A DNA stretch of 64,000 nucleotides from positions 3,978,501 through 4,042,500 of the forward strand of contig NZ_KB890024.1 in NCBI RefSeq assembly GCF_000372965.1, written 5' to 3'. This DNA is from Hoeflea sp. 108. Lineage in GTDB: Bacteria > Pseudomonadota > Alphaproteobacteria > Rhizobiales > Rhizobiaceae. The notes beneath the pieces are model-generated. The model saw only the letters and a list, made by a program, of their open reading frames with translations, did not search any database and was not told the DNA's origin. Below are positions 25,615 to 34,964 of this stretch, piece by piece. Each line of letters starts with the position of its first letter. The stretch's first letter is position 1. The translations under genes and the position numbers were made by a program.

Positions 25615-27063
25615 TCAGCCCAGCCCCTCCTCGAACCCGCTGATCGCCTTGACCTCGAGGAAGTCCTCAAGCCCCCATTTGCCGCCCTCGCGGCCGAGGC
25701 CCGACTGCTTGTAGCCGCCGAAGGGGCTGCCATAGGGGCGGTCGGTGCCGTTGATCTGCACCATGCCGGCCCTGAGCTTGCGCGCGACACGCTGGGCGCG
25801 CGCCTTGTCCGCCGACTGCACATAGGCCGACAGGCCGTAGGGCGTGTCATTGGCGATGGCGATTGCCTCCTCTTCGGTCTCGAACGGGATCATGGCCAGC
25901 ACCGGGCCGAACACCTCCTCACGGGCGATACGCATCTCGTTGTTGACGTCGGCAAAGACCGTCGGCCGCACGAAATAGCCACGGTTAAAGCCCTCGGGAC
26001 GGCCGATCCCGCCGGCAACGACACGCGCGCCTTCCTTCATGCCGGCCTCGATCAACCCCTGCACCTTGTCGAACTGCATTTCCGAGACCAGCGGGCCAAT
26101 ATGGTCGCCATCTTCAGAGGGATCGCCGACCTTGACCGTCGCGGTGTATTTCGCGGCGATGTCGACAGCCTTGTCGTAGACCGGGCGCTCGACCAGCATG
26201 CGCGTCGGCGCATTGCACGACTGGCCGGTGTTCTCGAAGCAGTGGGCGAGCCCCCGCGTCACCGCATCCACCAGATCGACATCGGCGAAGACGATGTTGG
26301 GCGACTTGCCGCCAAGCTCCAGGGTCACCCGCTTGACCGTCTCGGACGCGGCCTTGGTCACGGCGATGCCGGCGCGAGTCGAGCCGGTGAACGACATCAT
26401 GTCGATACCCGGATGGCGCGACATCGCCTCGCCGACGCTCGGGCCGTCGCCATTGACCATGTTGAACACACCGGCCGGGAAGCCGGCTTCCTCCATCATC
26501 TCGGCAAAGACGATGGAGGACATCGGTGCGATCTCCGACGGCTTCAGCACCACCGTGCAGCCGGCGGCAAGTGCAGGCACCACCTTCAGCGTCACCTGAT
26601 TCATCGGCCAGTTCCACGGCGTGATCAGGCCGCACACCCCGATCGGCTCGCGCACGATGCGCTCCCCGGGGTTCTTCTCGTCCAGCGCCTCCTCGAACTC
26701 GAACTTCTGCAGCACCTCGATGAAGCTCTTGATGTGACCGGCTCCGCAGGCCGCCTGGGATTCGAGCGCCAGCTTCATCGGCGCGCCCATCTCGGCCGAG
26801 ATGGCATTGGCCATGTCGCGCATGCGCCTGTTGTAGGCGGCGAGCAGCTTTTCGAGCAGGGCAAGCCGCTCCTTGCGGCTCGTCGTGCTCCACGACGGAA
26901 AGGCGCGCTGTGCGGCCTCAACGGCCTTGTCGACATCGGCGGCGGAACCCAACGAAATCACCGCAAAGGGCTGCTCGTCGGCAGGATTGATAACCTCGAG
27001 CTCCTTCGCCACATCGGGCGCGACCCACTTTCCGTCAATGAAGAACTTCGTCTTGCGCAGCAT
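25615..27063 (-). CDS. NAD(P)-dependent aldehyde dehydrogenase
   Basis: A 482-residue aldehyde dehydrogenase. TPWNWPMNQ near 148, the catalytic glutamate in VTLELGGKSPNIVF (Glu249) and the catalytic cysteine in NTGQSCNAPTR (Cys283) are all present, and EEVFGPV and FGGYKQSGLGRE complete the family pattern. The start at 27063 follows GGGAG by 9 bases; upstream codons are not protein-like. It oxidises an aldehyde to the acid; the substrate is not evident. It stands alone, divergent from an MFS transporter gene. Confidence 0.93.
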   Translation of the reverse strand: MLRKTKFFIDGKWVAPDVAKELEVINPADEQPFAVISLGSAADVDKAVEAAQRAFPSWSTTSRKERLALLEKLLAAYNRRMRDMANAISAEMGAPMKLALESQAACGAGHIKSFIEVLQKFEFEEALDEKNPGERIVREPIGVCGLITPWNWPMNQVTLKVVPALAAGCTVVLKPSEIAPMSSIVFAEMMEEAGFPAGVFNMVNGDGPSVGEAMSRHPGIDMMSFTGSTRAGIAVTKAASETVKRVTLELGGKSPNIVFADVDLVDAVTRGLAHCFENTGQSCNAPTRMLVERPVYDKAVDIAAKYTATVKVGDPSEDGDHIGPLVSEMQFDKVQGLIEAGMKEGARVVAGGIGRPEGFNRGYFVRPTVFADVNNEMRIAREEVFGPVLAMIPFETEEEAIAIANDTPYGLSAYVQSADKARAQRVARKLRAGMVQINGTDRPYGSPFGGYKQSGLGREGGKWGLEDFLEVKAISGFEEGLG

Positions 27064-27282
27064 GGCAGGCTCCCTGTTTGACAGTGTTCTAGACCGGCGC
27101 ATGCGACAGCCGTGTCCTGAATCCGACCGCATTTTTAGGCCGGCAACCTTCGAGCGGGAAGACCTGGGTCAGCGTTTGCCAACCGGTGCCACAATGTCAG
27201 TAGGTTTTGCTAATCTTGGGGGCGCCGGGTGGATCGTACGCAGCGTTACCCTTATAAGCCCCCCTCCATCGAGGCCAGTTGC

Positions 27283-28530
27283 ATGTCCATCACAGGTTCG
27301 CGTCGCCAGGCGGCGATCGCCTTCATCTTCGTCACCGCCGTTCTCGACATCGTCGCCATGGGCATCATCATTCCGGTGTTGCCCTCGCTGATCGAGGAGT
27401 TCGCCGGCTCCAACGCCGATGCCGGCTGGATCAATGGCGTGTTCGTGGCGCTTTGGGCCGGCATGCAATTCGTCTGCTCGCCGATCATCGGTTCGCTGTC
27501 CGATCGTTACGGCCGCCGTCCGGTCATTCTGTTGTCGACCGCGGGCCTCGCCGCCGACTATGTGCTGATGGCGGTAGCGCCAAACCTGTGGTGGCTGGCG
27601 CTCGGCCGCATCGTCGCAGGCGTCACCTCGTCGAGCTTCACCACGGTCTTTGCCTACATGGCCGACATCACCCCGCCGGAGGGCCGCGCCCGCGCCTACG
27701 GCCTGATCGGCGCTGCCTTCAGCGCCGGTTTCGTCGCCGGCCCGTTGATGGGCGGCTTCCTTGGCGAAATCTCGCCACGCGCGCCCTTCTGGGTGGCGGC
27801 TGCCATGAGCGGCCTTGCGTTCCTGTATGGCGCCTTCGTCCTGCCGGAGTCGCTCGCGCCCGAAAAGCGCATGCCTTTCGCATGGCGCCGCGCCAATCCG
27901 TTCGGCGCGATGATGCTGCTGCGCTCGCATCCCGAGCTCACCGGCCTCGCCTCGGTGACCTTCCTCCTGCACTTCTCCCACCACGTCTTCTCGGCGGTTT
28001 TCGTGCTTTATGCCGCCTTCCGCTACAACTGGCATGCCTGGGAAGTGGGCGTGTTGCTTGCCATGGTCGGCGTGCTCGACATGATCGTCCAGGGCCTGAT
28101 CGTTGGCCCTGTCGTCAAGCGCTTCGGCGACCGGGCGACCATGGTGTTCGGCCTGTTCGGCGGCGCCATCGGCCTCGCCCTTATGGGCTTTGCGCCGACG
28201 GGTATCTGGTTCACTGTGGCGATGATCCCCAACGCGCTGTGGGGCCTGGCCATGCCGACGACCCAGTCGCTGATGACCCAGCGTGTCTCCGAATCCGAAC
28301 AGGGCCAGTTGCAGGGCGCCAATATGAGCGTCGCCAGCATCGCCGGCGTCGCCTCGCCGCTGTTCTTCGGCGCGCTCTATGCCTGGACGGTGCGCGACGG
28401 CACGCCGATGCCCTTCCCGGGTCTCGCCTTCTACATCGCCGCAGCCGTCCTGCTGTTTGCGGCCATTGTCGGCTGGATCGTGGCACGCAAAGCCACGCGT
28501 GCCGAAGAGGCCACCTCCGAAGCAGTCTGA
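27283..28530 (+). CDS. Major facilitator superfamily transporter, TetA-like
   Basis: A 415-residue membrane protein with twelve predicted helices. The loop 2-3 motif GSLSDRYGRRPVILLS near residue 70 and the second-half region KRFGDRATMVFGL mark it as a drug:H+ antiporter of the TetA/MdtG group. The start at 27283 (MSITGSRRQ) is chosen because homologues begin close to the first helix. It ends 4 bases before the convergent antiporter gene. The exported substrate is unknown. Confidence 0.9.
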   Translation: MSITGSRRQAAIAFIFVTAVLDIVAMGIIIPVLPSLIEEFAGSNADAGWINGVFVALWAGMQFVCSPIIGSLSDRYGRRPVILLSTAGLAADYVLMAVAPNLWWLALGRIVAGVTSSSFTTVFAYMADITPPEGRARAYGLIGAAFSAGFVAGPLMGGFLGEISPRAPFWVAAAMSGLAFLYGAFVLPESLAPEKRMPFAWRRANPFGAMMLLRSHPELTGLASVTFLLHFSHHVFSAVFVLYAAFRYNWHAWEVGVLLAMVGVLDMIVQGLIVGPVVKRFGDRATMVFGLFGGAIGLALMGFAPTGIWFTVAMIPNALWGLAMPTTQSLMTQRVSESEQGQLQGANMSVASIAGVASPLFFGALYAWTVRDGTPMPFPGLAFYIAAAVLLFAAIVGWIVARKATRAEEATSEAV

Positions 28531-28534
28531 AGCC

Positions 28535-30220
28535 TCAGGTCAGCGCCACGATGATCGGTCCCATGATGGTCAACAGGATGTTGCCGATCGCATAGGGCAC
28601 GGTGAAGCCCAGCGCCGGGGCCGAGCTTTCGGCCACGTCGCTGGCGGCAAGCATCGCCGCGTCCTGCGTCTGCGCACCGGCCAGCGCGCCGAACAGCAGC
28701 ACCGGGTCGACCTTCAGCAAGTAGTGCCCGACCAGAAGGCCCACCAGCTGCGGCACAAGCGTGACCACCACGCCTGCGCCCAGAAGCAGAGCCCCGTTGG
28801 CGGCAAGGGCGGCCACCGCTTGCGGGCCGGCCGTCAGTCCAACCAGCGCGCAGAAGGTCGCCAGTCCGAAGTCCCACATGATCTGGGTCGCCGCCAGCGG
28901 CACGTTGGAGCGCTCCGGATGGCGCGAATGCCACCAGCCGAACACCAGCCCGGCGACAAGCGCACCGCCACCCGCGGACAGGGTGATCGGCAGCCCATTG
29001 ACCATCAGTGTGGCGAGGCCGATCAGCGCCCCGCAAAAAAGCCCGGCGGCGAGAAACGAGATATCCGAGCGCTTTCCGGTGTTCACGCTCTCGCCGACAT
29101 GCGGCAGCGCCTCCTCAAGCCGCTCCGGCGGGCCGGCAAGACTCAGAATGTCGCCCGGCAGCAGCACAGTTTGCGCCGTCACCGGGATTTCCTGTGTCTG
29201 GCGTTTGATGCCGCGCAGGAAGATGCCGCGCCCGGCATCGCCGAGCAGCTGCACCGCCTCGGCCAACGTCTTGCCGGCGAAGCGCTGGGCAATGACCACC
29301 TCGGCGCCGTGGCCCAGGAGATCGCGCACCAGCTCGTCCGCCACCACCTCCTTGCCGATGCGCGGCGCCGCCCGGACGATCGCCGGACGGTAGCCTTGCA
29401 GGGCGATCAGGTCGCCACGTTTCAGCTCCAGGTCGGGCGACAGCTCCACATCCTTGCCGTGGCGCCTGACGCGCTGGACCGAAACCAGCGAGCCGATGCG
29501 GTCGCGCAATTGCGTGATGGTTGCCCCGTCGGCTGCGTCGACGCGAAAGGCGCGCGCGACGAGCGAACGCACGTCGAGCAGCTGCCCGCCGCCGACCGCC
29601 ACCTGCGCTTGCTCGGCGTCGAACCTGTGGCCTTCCTCCCTGAGGTCGATGCCGATCAGCCGCGGCCCAAGCTGCGAGCAGAACAGGATGACGCCGATGG
29701 TGCCGAACACATAAGTCAGCGCAAACGCCACCGCCGCCTGCCCTTGCGCATCGAGCAACGCATCCTGCGACAGCCCGAGACCGCTCAGTGCGCCATAGGC
29801 GGTGCCCAGCATCGCCGTCTCGCTGAGGCTGCCGGCCGCCAGCCCGATCGTACTGCCCTGGTCGAGGCCGAGCAGCCGCCCCATGGAAAGCGCCGTCACC
29901 AGCCCGGTGGCCGTGACGACGAGAGCAATCGCGGCCAGCGGCAATGTGCGACGCCCGAGCGAGGAGAAGAATTGCGGCCCGCTCTGGAAGCCGACGGCGA
30001 AGACAAACAGCAGGAACGCCACCGACTTGAGCGTCGGCGAAAGCTCCGGTACCGCCCCGCCGAGGATCGCACCCAGAATTGTCCCGACGATCAAGGTGCC
30101 GGCGGCATTGCCGAAGGAGAAATCGCCAAGCTTGAGGCGCCCCAGGCGAACGCCCAACGCAACCGTGAGAAACAGCATGGCCTCGGGCGATTGCACGATC
30201 GGCCGCAACACTTCCAGCAT
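28535..30220 (-). CDS. AspT/YidE-type putative antiporter (second copy)
   Basis: A 561-residue protein of the aspartate:alanine exchanger family. Hydrophobic segments at the N-terminus (about 15-165) and C-terminus (about 385-560) enclose a cytoplasmic pair of RCK/TrkA-C domains (about 205-360). The segment DAMLAASDVAESSAPALGF near the end is family-typical. It starts 30 bases after the first AspT-type gene and is the last member of the glutamate decarboxylase operon. It is clearly a paralogue of its neighbour but well diverged from it. The exchanged substrate is unproven. Confidence 0.87.
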   Translation of the reverse strand: MLEVLRPIVQSPEAMLFLTVALGVRLGRLKLGDFSFGNAAGTLIVGTILGAILGGAVPELSPTLKSVAFLLFVFAVGFQSGPQFFSSLGRRTLPLAAIALVVTATGLVTALSMGRLLGLDQGSTIGLAAGSLSETAMLGTAYGALSGLGLSQDALLDAQGQAAVAFALTYVFGTIGVILFCSQLGPRLIGIDLREEGHRFDAEQAQVAVGGGQLLDVRSLVARAFRVDAADGATITQLRDRIGSLVSVQRVRRHGKDVELSPDLELKRGDLIALQGYRPAIVRAAPRIGKEVVADELVRDLLGHGAEVVIAQRFAGKTLAEAVQLLGDAGRGIFLRGIKRQTQEIPVTAQTVLLPGDILSLAGPPERLEEALPHVGESVNTGKRSDISFLAAGLFCGALIGLATLMVNGLPITLSAGGGALVAGLVFGWWHSRHPERSNVPLAATQIMWDFGLATFCALVGLTAGPQAVAALAANGALLLGAGVVVTLVPQLVGLLVGHYLLKVDPVLLFGALAGAQTQDAAMLAASDVAESSAPALGFTVPYAIGNILLTIMGPIIVALT

Positions 30221-30250
30221 TGGTTCCCCCGCCCCGAAACCCGAACGCCC

Positions 30251-31951
30251 CTATCGGGCAAGGACCATGGCGAAATAGCCACCGACGGTCAGCAGCACGC
30301 CCGACACCGCATAGGCCACCGGAAAGCCAAGCCATGGCACGTTGCTGTCGGCCTCCTTGGCCGCTTCGCGCGCCGGTCCCGAATGGCTGCGCGCGCCGGC
30401 CGTCGCCCCCATCAGCAGCGCCGCATTCATCTTGAAGACGTGATAGCCGACGATCCACACGACGATCGGCGGGATGGTGCAGGCAAGGAAACCCAGGATC
30501 AGGATCTTGAGGGCGAGATCACCAGTGATTTCCGACATCAGCCCGGCCCCGGCATTCACCCCGACGATGGCAACGAAGACGATCAGCCCCATGTCCTCGA
30601 GGATGTTGCGGGCGGCATTCGGCGTGTTGCCGAAATAGCGGAGCCGCGACGAGATCGACGAGACGACGATGCCCGACAGCAGCAGGCCGCCGGCATTGCC
30701 GAGGCCGACCGAGGCGCCGAAGGCGGGAAACTGTATCGCCCCGATGAGAAAGCCCAGGATCATGCCGACCGAGAGCGTGACCAGATCGGTCGAGGTATTG
30801 TGCCGGGCAATGACGCCGAGGATCTTTCCCGCTTCGTCCACCGCCGGCCTGAGCCCGGTCACATAGAGCACGTCGCGGCGCTGCAGCTTGACGTCGCGGC
30901 CGATCGGCTGCGGATGGCCTGCCCGCTCCAGCCTTGTCAGCTGGATCTGGCCGGCCAGATCGTTGGTCTGCAACTCGCCCAGCTTCCTGCCGATCATGTC
31001 CTTCTGGGTCACCAGGATCTCGGCCTGGTCGATGGGAATGTTGAGAACACGATTGCCTGGAACCTCTGGACCGATCACCCCCATGTTGCTGGTCAGGTTT
31101 TCGGCAGCGCCGCCCAGAGCGACGATGTCGCCGAGCTTGAGAACGAGCTCGGGATCGGCGCCCAGCAATTCGTCCTGCCGTCGCACGTTGAGGATCGCAT
31201 ATTCGGGATATCTGGCGCGGAACTGCCGGATGGTCTCGCCAGCCGTGCCGGTGTTTTCCAGGCGGTAGGCGCGCGTGCCATAAGGCTGGAATGCGGTCAG
31301 GCCGGGATCGTCGGCATTGCTGACGCCATGCTCGGCCTCGTATTTCCGGGCCTCGACCTTGGCGTCCAGACCCCACCAGCGCGGCAGGTATTTGCACAGA
31401 AGCACGATACCGACAGTGCCCCAGATATAGGTGATGCCGTAGGACAGCGCGATCATCGCGCTCACCTGCTGGGCGCTGCCGCCGGCAGGCGGCACCACCA
31501 TGCCCGAGGTCACCGCCTGCTCGGCCGAGCCGATGGCTGCCGACATGGTGTTGGAGCCGGCCAGGATGCCGCCGGCGGTGCCCGTCGGCAGGTCGAGGTA
31601 ACGCACCCCGAACACAACGATCGCCAGTGCCAGGCCGCATGAGATCACCGCCAGCGTCACATATTTGAACGCATCGGCATTGAGCGAGTTGAGGAAGGAC
31701 GGCCCGACACGCAAACCGACGCCGTACATGAACAGATAGTAGAACAGCGACTTGGCAAAATCGTCGAGCTTGAAGGTGACGCCAAAGGAAGCCGCCAGCG
31801 CAGAGATGCCGGCTCCCACCACGATGGCGCCGGCCACCGAGCCGAGCCCATAGCCCTTGATGGTGAAGCCGCCGGCCCACACTGCCAACCCGACCACCAG
31901 GAACAGCAGCACAAACGGGTTGGCCGCCAGATATTGCAGGAAAGAGACCAT
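30251..31951 (-). CDS. AspT-type antiporter, possibly glutamate:GABA exchanger
   Basis: A 566-residue protein with the AspT layout: N-terminal membrane half (about 1-180), two TrkA-C domains (about 215-375) and C-terminal membrane half (about 390-566). GGILAGSNTMSAAIGSAEQ in the first half is a family segment. GAGGGA precedes the ATG. It lies 80 bases after glutamate decarboxylase on the same strand. In decarboxylation pathways an exchanger imports the amino acid and exports the amine; AspT does this for aspartate and alanine. By analogy this protein may exchange glutamate for GABA. That is inference from position. Confidence 0.88.
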   Translation of the reverse strand: MVSFLQYLAANPFVLLFLVVGLAVWAGGFTIKGYGLGSVAGAIVVGAGISALAASFGVTFKLDDFAKSLFYYLFMYGVGLRVGPSFLNSLNADAFKYVTLAVISCGLALAIVVFGVRYLDLPTGTAGGILAGSNTMSAAIGSAEQAVTSGMVVPPAGGSAQQVSAMIALSYGITYIWGTVGIVLLCKYLPRWWGLDAKVEARKYEAEHGVSNADDPGLTAFQPYGTRAYRLENTGTAGETIRQFRARYPEYAILNVRRQDELLGADPELVLKLGDIVALGGAAENLTSNMGVIGPEVPGNRVLNIPIDQAEILVTQKDMIGRKLGELQTNDLAGQIQLTRLERAGHPQPIGRDVKLQRRDVLYVTGLRPAVDEAGKILGVIARHNTSTDLVTLSVGMILGFLIGAIQFPAFGASVGLGNAGGLLLSGIVVSSISSRLRYFGNTPNAARNILEDMGLIVFVAIVGVNAGAGLMSEITGDLALKILILGFLACTIPPIVVWIVGYHVFKMNAALLMGATAGARSHSGPAREAAKEADSNVPWLGFPVAYAVSGVLLTVGGYFAMVLAR

Positions 31952-32031
31952 AACACATCCCTCGCAGTCGAGCCTGCGCTTGGACCGCGCAGGCTCGTGC
32001 CGGCTTCATTCAGCTCAGGTGACGGCACCGC

Positions 32032-33405
32032 CTAGCACTTGCTCACCGTCGCGGTGTGATGCTCATGCAGCTTGGGCGGCGTCGAGGTGCCGCCATGCTC
32101 CTTCAGCCAGTTGCAGGCATTGATGATGTCCTTGGCGAGCCCATTGATGACGTTGCGGTTGAGATGCGGCCGCACCACGATGCGCAGGCTGTTCACCGTC
32201 TCGGCATTGGGCGGCATCGAATAGGCCGACAGCACCCAACCACGCTCGCGCACCTTGGACGAGACGTCGAACTCGTTGAAGTTCTTGAACTTGTCCTTTA
32301 GCGTCAGCGCCACGACAGGAATGCGTTGCGTGTCGTTCATGATGTCGAAATAGCCACTCGCAACCAGCGCATCGCGCAGATGCTGGGCGTTTTCGACCGT
32401 ATGCTGCATGATCTCTCGATAGCCGTCGAAACCAAGCCGGACGAAGGCATAATACTGATAGGCGATCTGGGCCGCGTTGCGGCTGAAATTGAGCGTCGCC
32501 GTCGGCATCTCGCCGCCGAGATAATTGACGTAGAAGATCAGGTCCTCGTTGAAGACGGAGCGTTCGCGGAAGATCACCCAGCCGAGCCCCGGCGGCACGA
32601 GACCGTATTTGTGGCCGGATGCGTTGATCGACTGCACCCGCGGCAGGCGGAAATCCCACTCGTAGTCGGGGTAGAGGAACGGATTGACGAATCCGCCCGA
32701 AGCGCCGTCGATATGCATCGGAATGTTGATGCCGGTGCGTTTTTCATAGGCGTCGAGCCAGTCGTGGATTTCCTGGAAATCGTCGTCCTCGCCGGTGAAG
32801 GTCTGGCCGGCGATGGCGACGACAGCGATGGTGTTTTCATCGACCAGCTTGTCGAGATGCTCAGTGGTCAGGCGGTAGTTGCCAGGCTTCAGCGGCGCGA
32901 TGCGCGGCTCGACGTCGAAATAGCGCAGGAACTTCTTCCACACGATCTGGACGTTGCCGCCGGTGACCATGTTCGGCCTGGTGGCGTCCTTGCCGGCAGC
33001 CTCGCGCGCCTGCCGCCAGTTCCACTTGTGCGCAAGCCCGGCCAGCATGCAGGCTTCCGACGATCCGACTGTCGCGGTACCATAGGGTTCGACACCCTTG
33101 GGGCCGTTCCACAGCTCATGCAGCCAGCGCACCATGCGTTGCTCCATGGCAAACAGCTGCGGATACATGTCGTGGTCGATGTAGTTCTTGAGGAAATGCT
33201 CGCGGCCGATCTCAAGCGCCTCGGGCTCGGTGAAGGTGGTGACGAAAGACGACAGGTTCATCACCGGGTTGGCGTCGGACCAGGCCTCGCTGTTGACGAT
33301 CGCCTTGGCGGCGAAGGCCGAGATGCCATTGCGCGGGAAATGATCCTCGGAAATCTCTTCGTTGAACTCGTCGTAAAGCCGCTCAAAGGGGGACCGGTTG
33401 CTCAT
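32032..33405 (-). CDS. gadB: Glutamate decarboxylase
   Basis: A 457-residue PLP enzyme that converts glutamate to GABA and CO2 and consumes a proton. TVGSSEACMLAGLAHKW (113-129), HIDGASGGFVNPF (231-243) and the PLP-lysine motif SINASGHKYGLVP (Lys266) align with E. coli GadB. Like GadB it ends in a His-containing tail (HEHHTATVSKC), and in GadB a C-terminal His takes part in closing the active site at neutral pH. SD AAAGGAG lies 6 bases before the ATG. It heads an operon with two AspT-type antiporters instead of GadC. An untranslated leader with a small reading frame precedes it. Confidence 0.95.
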   Translation of the reverse strand: MSNRSPFERLYDEFNEEISEDHFPRNGISAFAAKAIVNSEAWSDANPVMNLSSFVTTFTEPEALEIGREHFLKNYIDHDMYPQLFAMEQRMVRWLHELWNGPKGVEPYGTATVGSSEACMLAGLAHKWNWRQAREAAGKDATRPNMVTGGNVQIVWKKFLRYFDVEPRIAPLKPGNYRLTTEHLDKLVDENTIAVVAIAGQTFTGEDDDFQEIHDWLDAYEKRTGINIPMHIDGASGGFVNPFLYPDYEWDFRLPRVQSINASGHKYGLVPPGLGWVIFRERSVFNEDLIFYVNYLGGEMPTATLNFSRNAAQIAYQYYAFVRLGFDGYREIMQHTVENAQHLRDALVASGYFDIMNDTQRIPVVALTLKDKFKNFNEFDVSSKVRERGWVLSAYSMPPNAETVNSLRIVVRPHLNRNVINGLAKDIINACNWLKEHGGTSTPPKLHEHHTATVSKC

Positions 33406-33496
33406 AAGACTACTCCTTTGCAGATGCCGGAAGGACGCTCAGGCGAAAGGGTTCGGCCGCGAAGGCCGCTTGAAAACCTCAGAGAATGGCAGGGGG

Positions 33497-33514
33497 GCCG
33501 CCCGATCGGGCGGC
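33497..33514 (-). promoter_or_regulatory. Perfect GC palindrome after the leader ORF
   Basis: GCCGCCCGATCGGGCGGC is fully self-complementary. It begins 5 bases after the stop of the small leader reading frame (minus strand) and 90 bases before gadB. It could form a hairpin in the leader RNA or bind a protein dimer. No T-run follows. Confidence 0.5.
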
Positions 33515-33519
33515 GGGGT

Positions 33520-33576
33520 TCAACTTGGCCGCTCCTTGAGCGAACGGTAGTGAACATGACGCAGGAAGTTGATCAT
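33520..33576 (-). CDS. Possible 18-residue leader peptide upstream of gadB
   Basis: The frame encodes MINFLRHVHYRSLKERPS and ends in TGA. It is preceded by a perfect AGGAGG five bases before the ATG, stronger than the site of many real genes here. It contains three Arg and two His codons in 18. The next elements are a perfect palindrome at 33497-33514 and a second hairpin around 33465-33480, then gadB at 33405. This is the layout of a translated leader that controls the downstream operon, or simply of a short coupled frame. Translation is not shown by sequence alone. Confidence 0.5.
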   Translation of the reverse strand: MINFLRHVHYRSLKERPS

Positions 33577-33908
33577 TGCAGCCTCCTCTCAGTTCGACAG
33601 AAGTCGAAAGATTAGAATTCCAGCACGTAACTTTCCAAGATCAGGCCCGATGTTGCGCATCGAAAGCCGGGCTGTCCAGCACAAATTAACCAGACATGAC
33701 CTGTGCTTAACGATCCATCGCCACAGCGATGTGACGATTTTGGACGACGCGCTTCCCGGCAACGGCAGGCGTTACAACGCGAAAATGGGCGGATCAACGA
33801 TGGTCGCTGACCGGTACTTTCGTCACAACCAGGAGAGCTTGAATATGAGGCCAAGCGGCTGGCCAATGGGTGGCGCAGCCGCATCGCGCGCGATCCCAAG
33901 CGCGCTGG
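33577..33908. promoter_or_regulatory. Intergenic region with presumed gad promoter
   Basis: A 332-base gap. No reading frame in it looks protein-coding. It must contain the gad operon promoter on the minus strand and the 3' end of the hydroxyacid dehydrogenase transcript. I see no clear operator. Confidence 0.4.
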
Positions 33909-34940
33909 TCAGTTCCGCTCGACCGGCTTCGAGCGCATGCGCGAGACGGTTTCACGTTCGGCCCGCTTGCAACGCATCGGCGGCAGTCCACGATCCATCA
34001 GCGCCATGTCCTCCAGCACCATGTCGCCCATGCGCTTGAAGGCGACGTCGAGCGCACCTGCCCGGTGGGCGGAGCGCAGGAAGCCCTTGAGCCTGCGCAC
34101 CGGATGATCGAGCGCCAGCGGCTCCTCGGGAAAGACGTCGCTGGCAGCCACGATGTGACCGCTGCGCACGGCTTCGATCAGATCGGGAAAATCGACCACG
34201 CCGGCTCGGCTGAGCAGGATGAGGGCTGCTCCCTTGCGCATGCGGGCGAAGGAATGCGCGTCGAGAAAACCCTGGTTCTCGCTGGTGACCGACGCCACCA
34301 CAAAGACGACGTCGCTGCCCGACAGGACCTCGTCGAGCGATGCCGGTTCGACGCCATTTTCCCTGAGCACGGAAGGTGGCAGCCAAGGATCATACGCCTT
34401 GACGCGGGTGCGGAAACCCAGAAGCAACCGGTTCAGCGCCTTGCCGAGATCGCCGAAGCCGATGAAGCCGATATCGGCCCTGGACAAGAGCCTGGCCGAA
34501 ACGTTGCCGTCGGCACCCCAGAGTTCGCGGCCCTCGCGAAAGGCGAGGTCCGCATCGGTGATGCCGCGGGCAAGGTCGAGCGCAAGCCCGAGGCCAATCT
34601 CGGCCACCGGCTCGGCGAAGACCTGACCGGTCGTCACCACATGCACGCCGCGCACAAACAGGTGATCGTAAGGCATGTTGTCGAGGAGATTGCTCTCGAC
34701 ATTGAAGATGCAGTGCAGCGACGCCATTGCCTGTAAGATCTCGAGCGAAAGCGCCGGCTGGCCGATCAGATAGCGCGCGCGGCCGAGTACCTCGGGCGCG
34801 AGCCTTGAGATCTCCTCGGGCTCGACCTCCAGCACCTCGTTTTCGGCCCTGAGCTTCGCCAGCGCCGGAGCCGTGAAGAGCAGTTCCAGCGTCCGTGGCC
34901 AGGGTGCTGAGAGGACAAGCGGCTTCTTGTTGTCTGGCAT
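33909..34940 (-). CDS. D-isomer-specific 2-hydroxyacid dehydrogenase
   Basis: A 343-residue NAD-dependent dehydrogenase. GFIGFGDLGKAL near residue 157 is the dinucleotide-binding motif. The three catalytic residues of the family are in place: Arg in LLSRAGVVD, Glu in DVFPEEPLAL and His in RSAHRAGAL. The start at 34940 follows GGGAG; an upstream ATG adds eight residues. It is the last gene of the sugar ABC operon, 24 bases after the ATPase gene, so it probably acts on a breakdown product of the imported compound. Confidence 0.88.
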   Translation of the reverse strand: MPDNKKPLVLSAPWPRTLELLFTAPALAKLRAENEVLEVEPEEISRLAPEVLGRARYLIGQPALSLEILQAMASLHCIFNVESNLLDNMPYDHLFVRGVHVVTTGQVFAEPVAEIGLGLALDLARGITDADLAFREGRELWGADGNVSARLLSRADIGFIGFGDLGKALNRLLLGFRTRVKAYDPWLPPSVLRENGVEPASLDEVLSGSDVVFVVASVTSENQGFLDAHSFARMRKGAALILLSRAGVVDFPDLIEAVRSGHIVAASDVFPEEPLALDHPVRRLKGFLRSAHRAGALDVAFKRMGDMVLEDMALMDRGLPPMRCKRAERETVSRMRSKPVERN

Positions 34941-34964
34941 GCTTTGCTCTCCCGCCCGATGCAC

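Noticed and set aside
25612..27081. Open frame of 489 codons on the plus strand
   Set aside because: Antisense to the aldehyde dehydrogenase gene, whose catalytic motifs are intact.
28379..31642. Open frame of 1087 codons on the plus strand
   Set aside because: It is antisense to both AspT-type antiporter genes, which have clear family motifs. High GC content makes such long shadow frames common here.
32326..33615. Open frame of 429 codons on the plus strand
   Set aside because: Antisense to glutamate decarboxylase; no recognisable motif.
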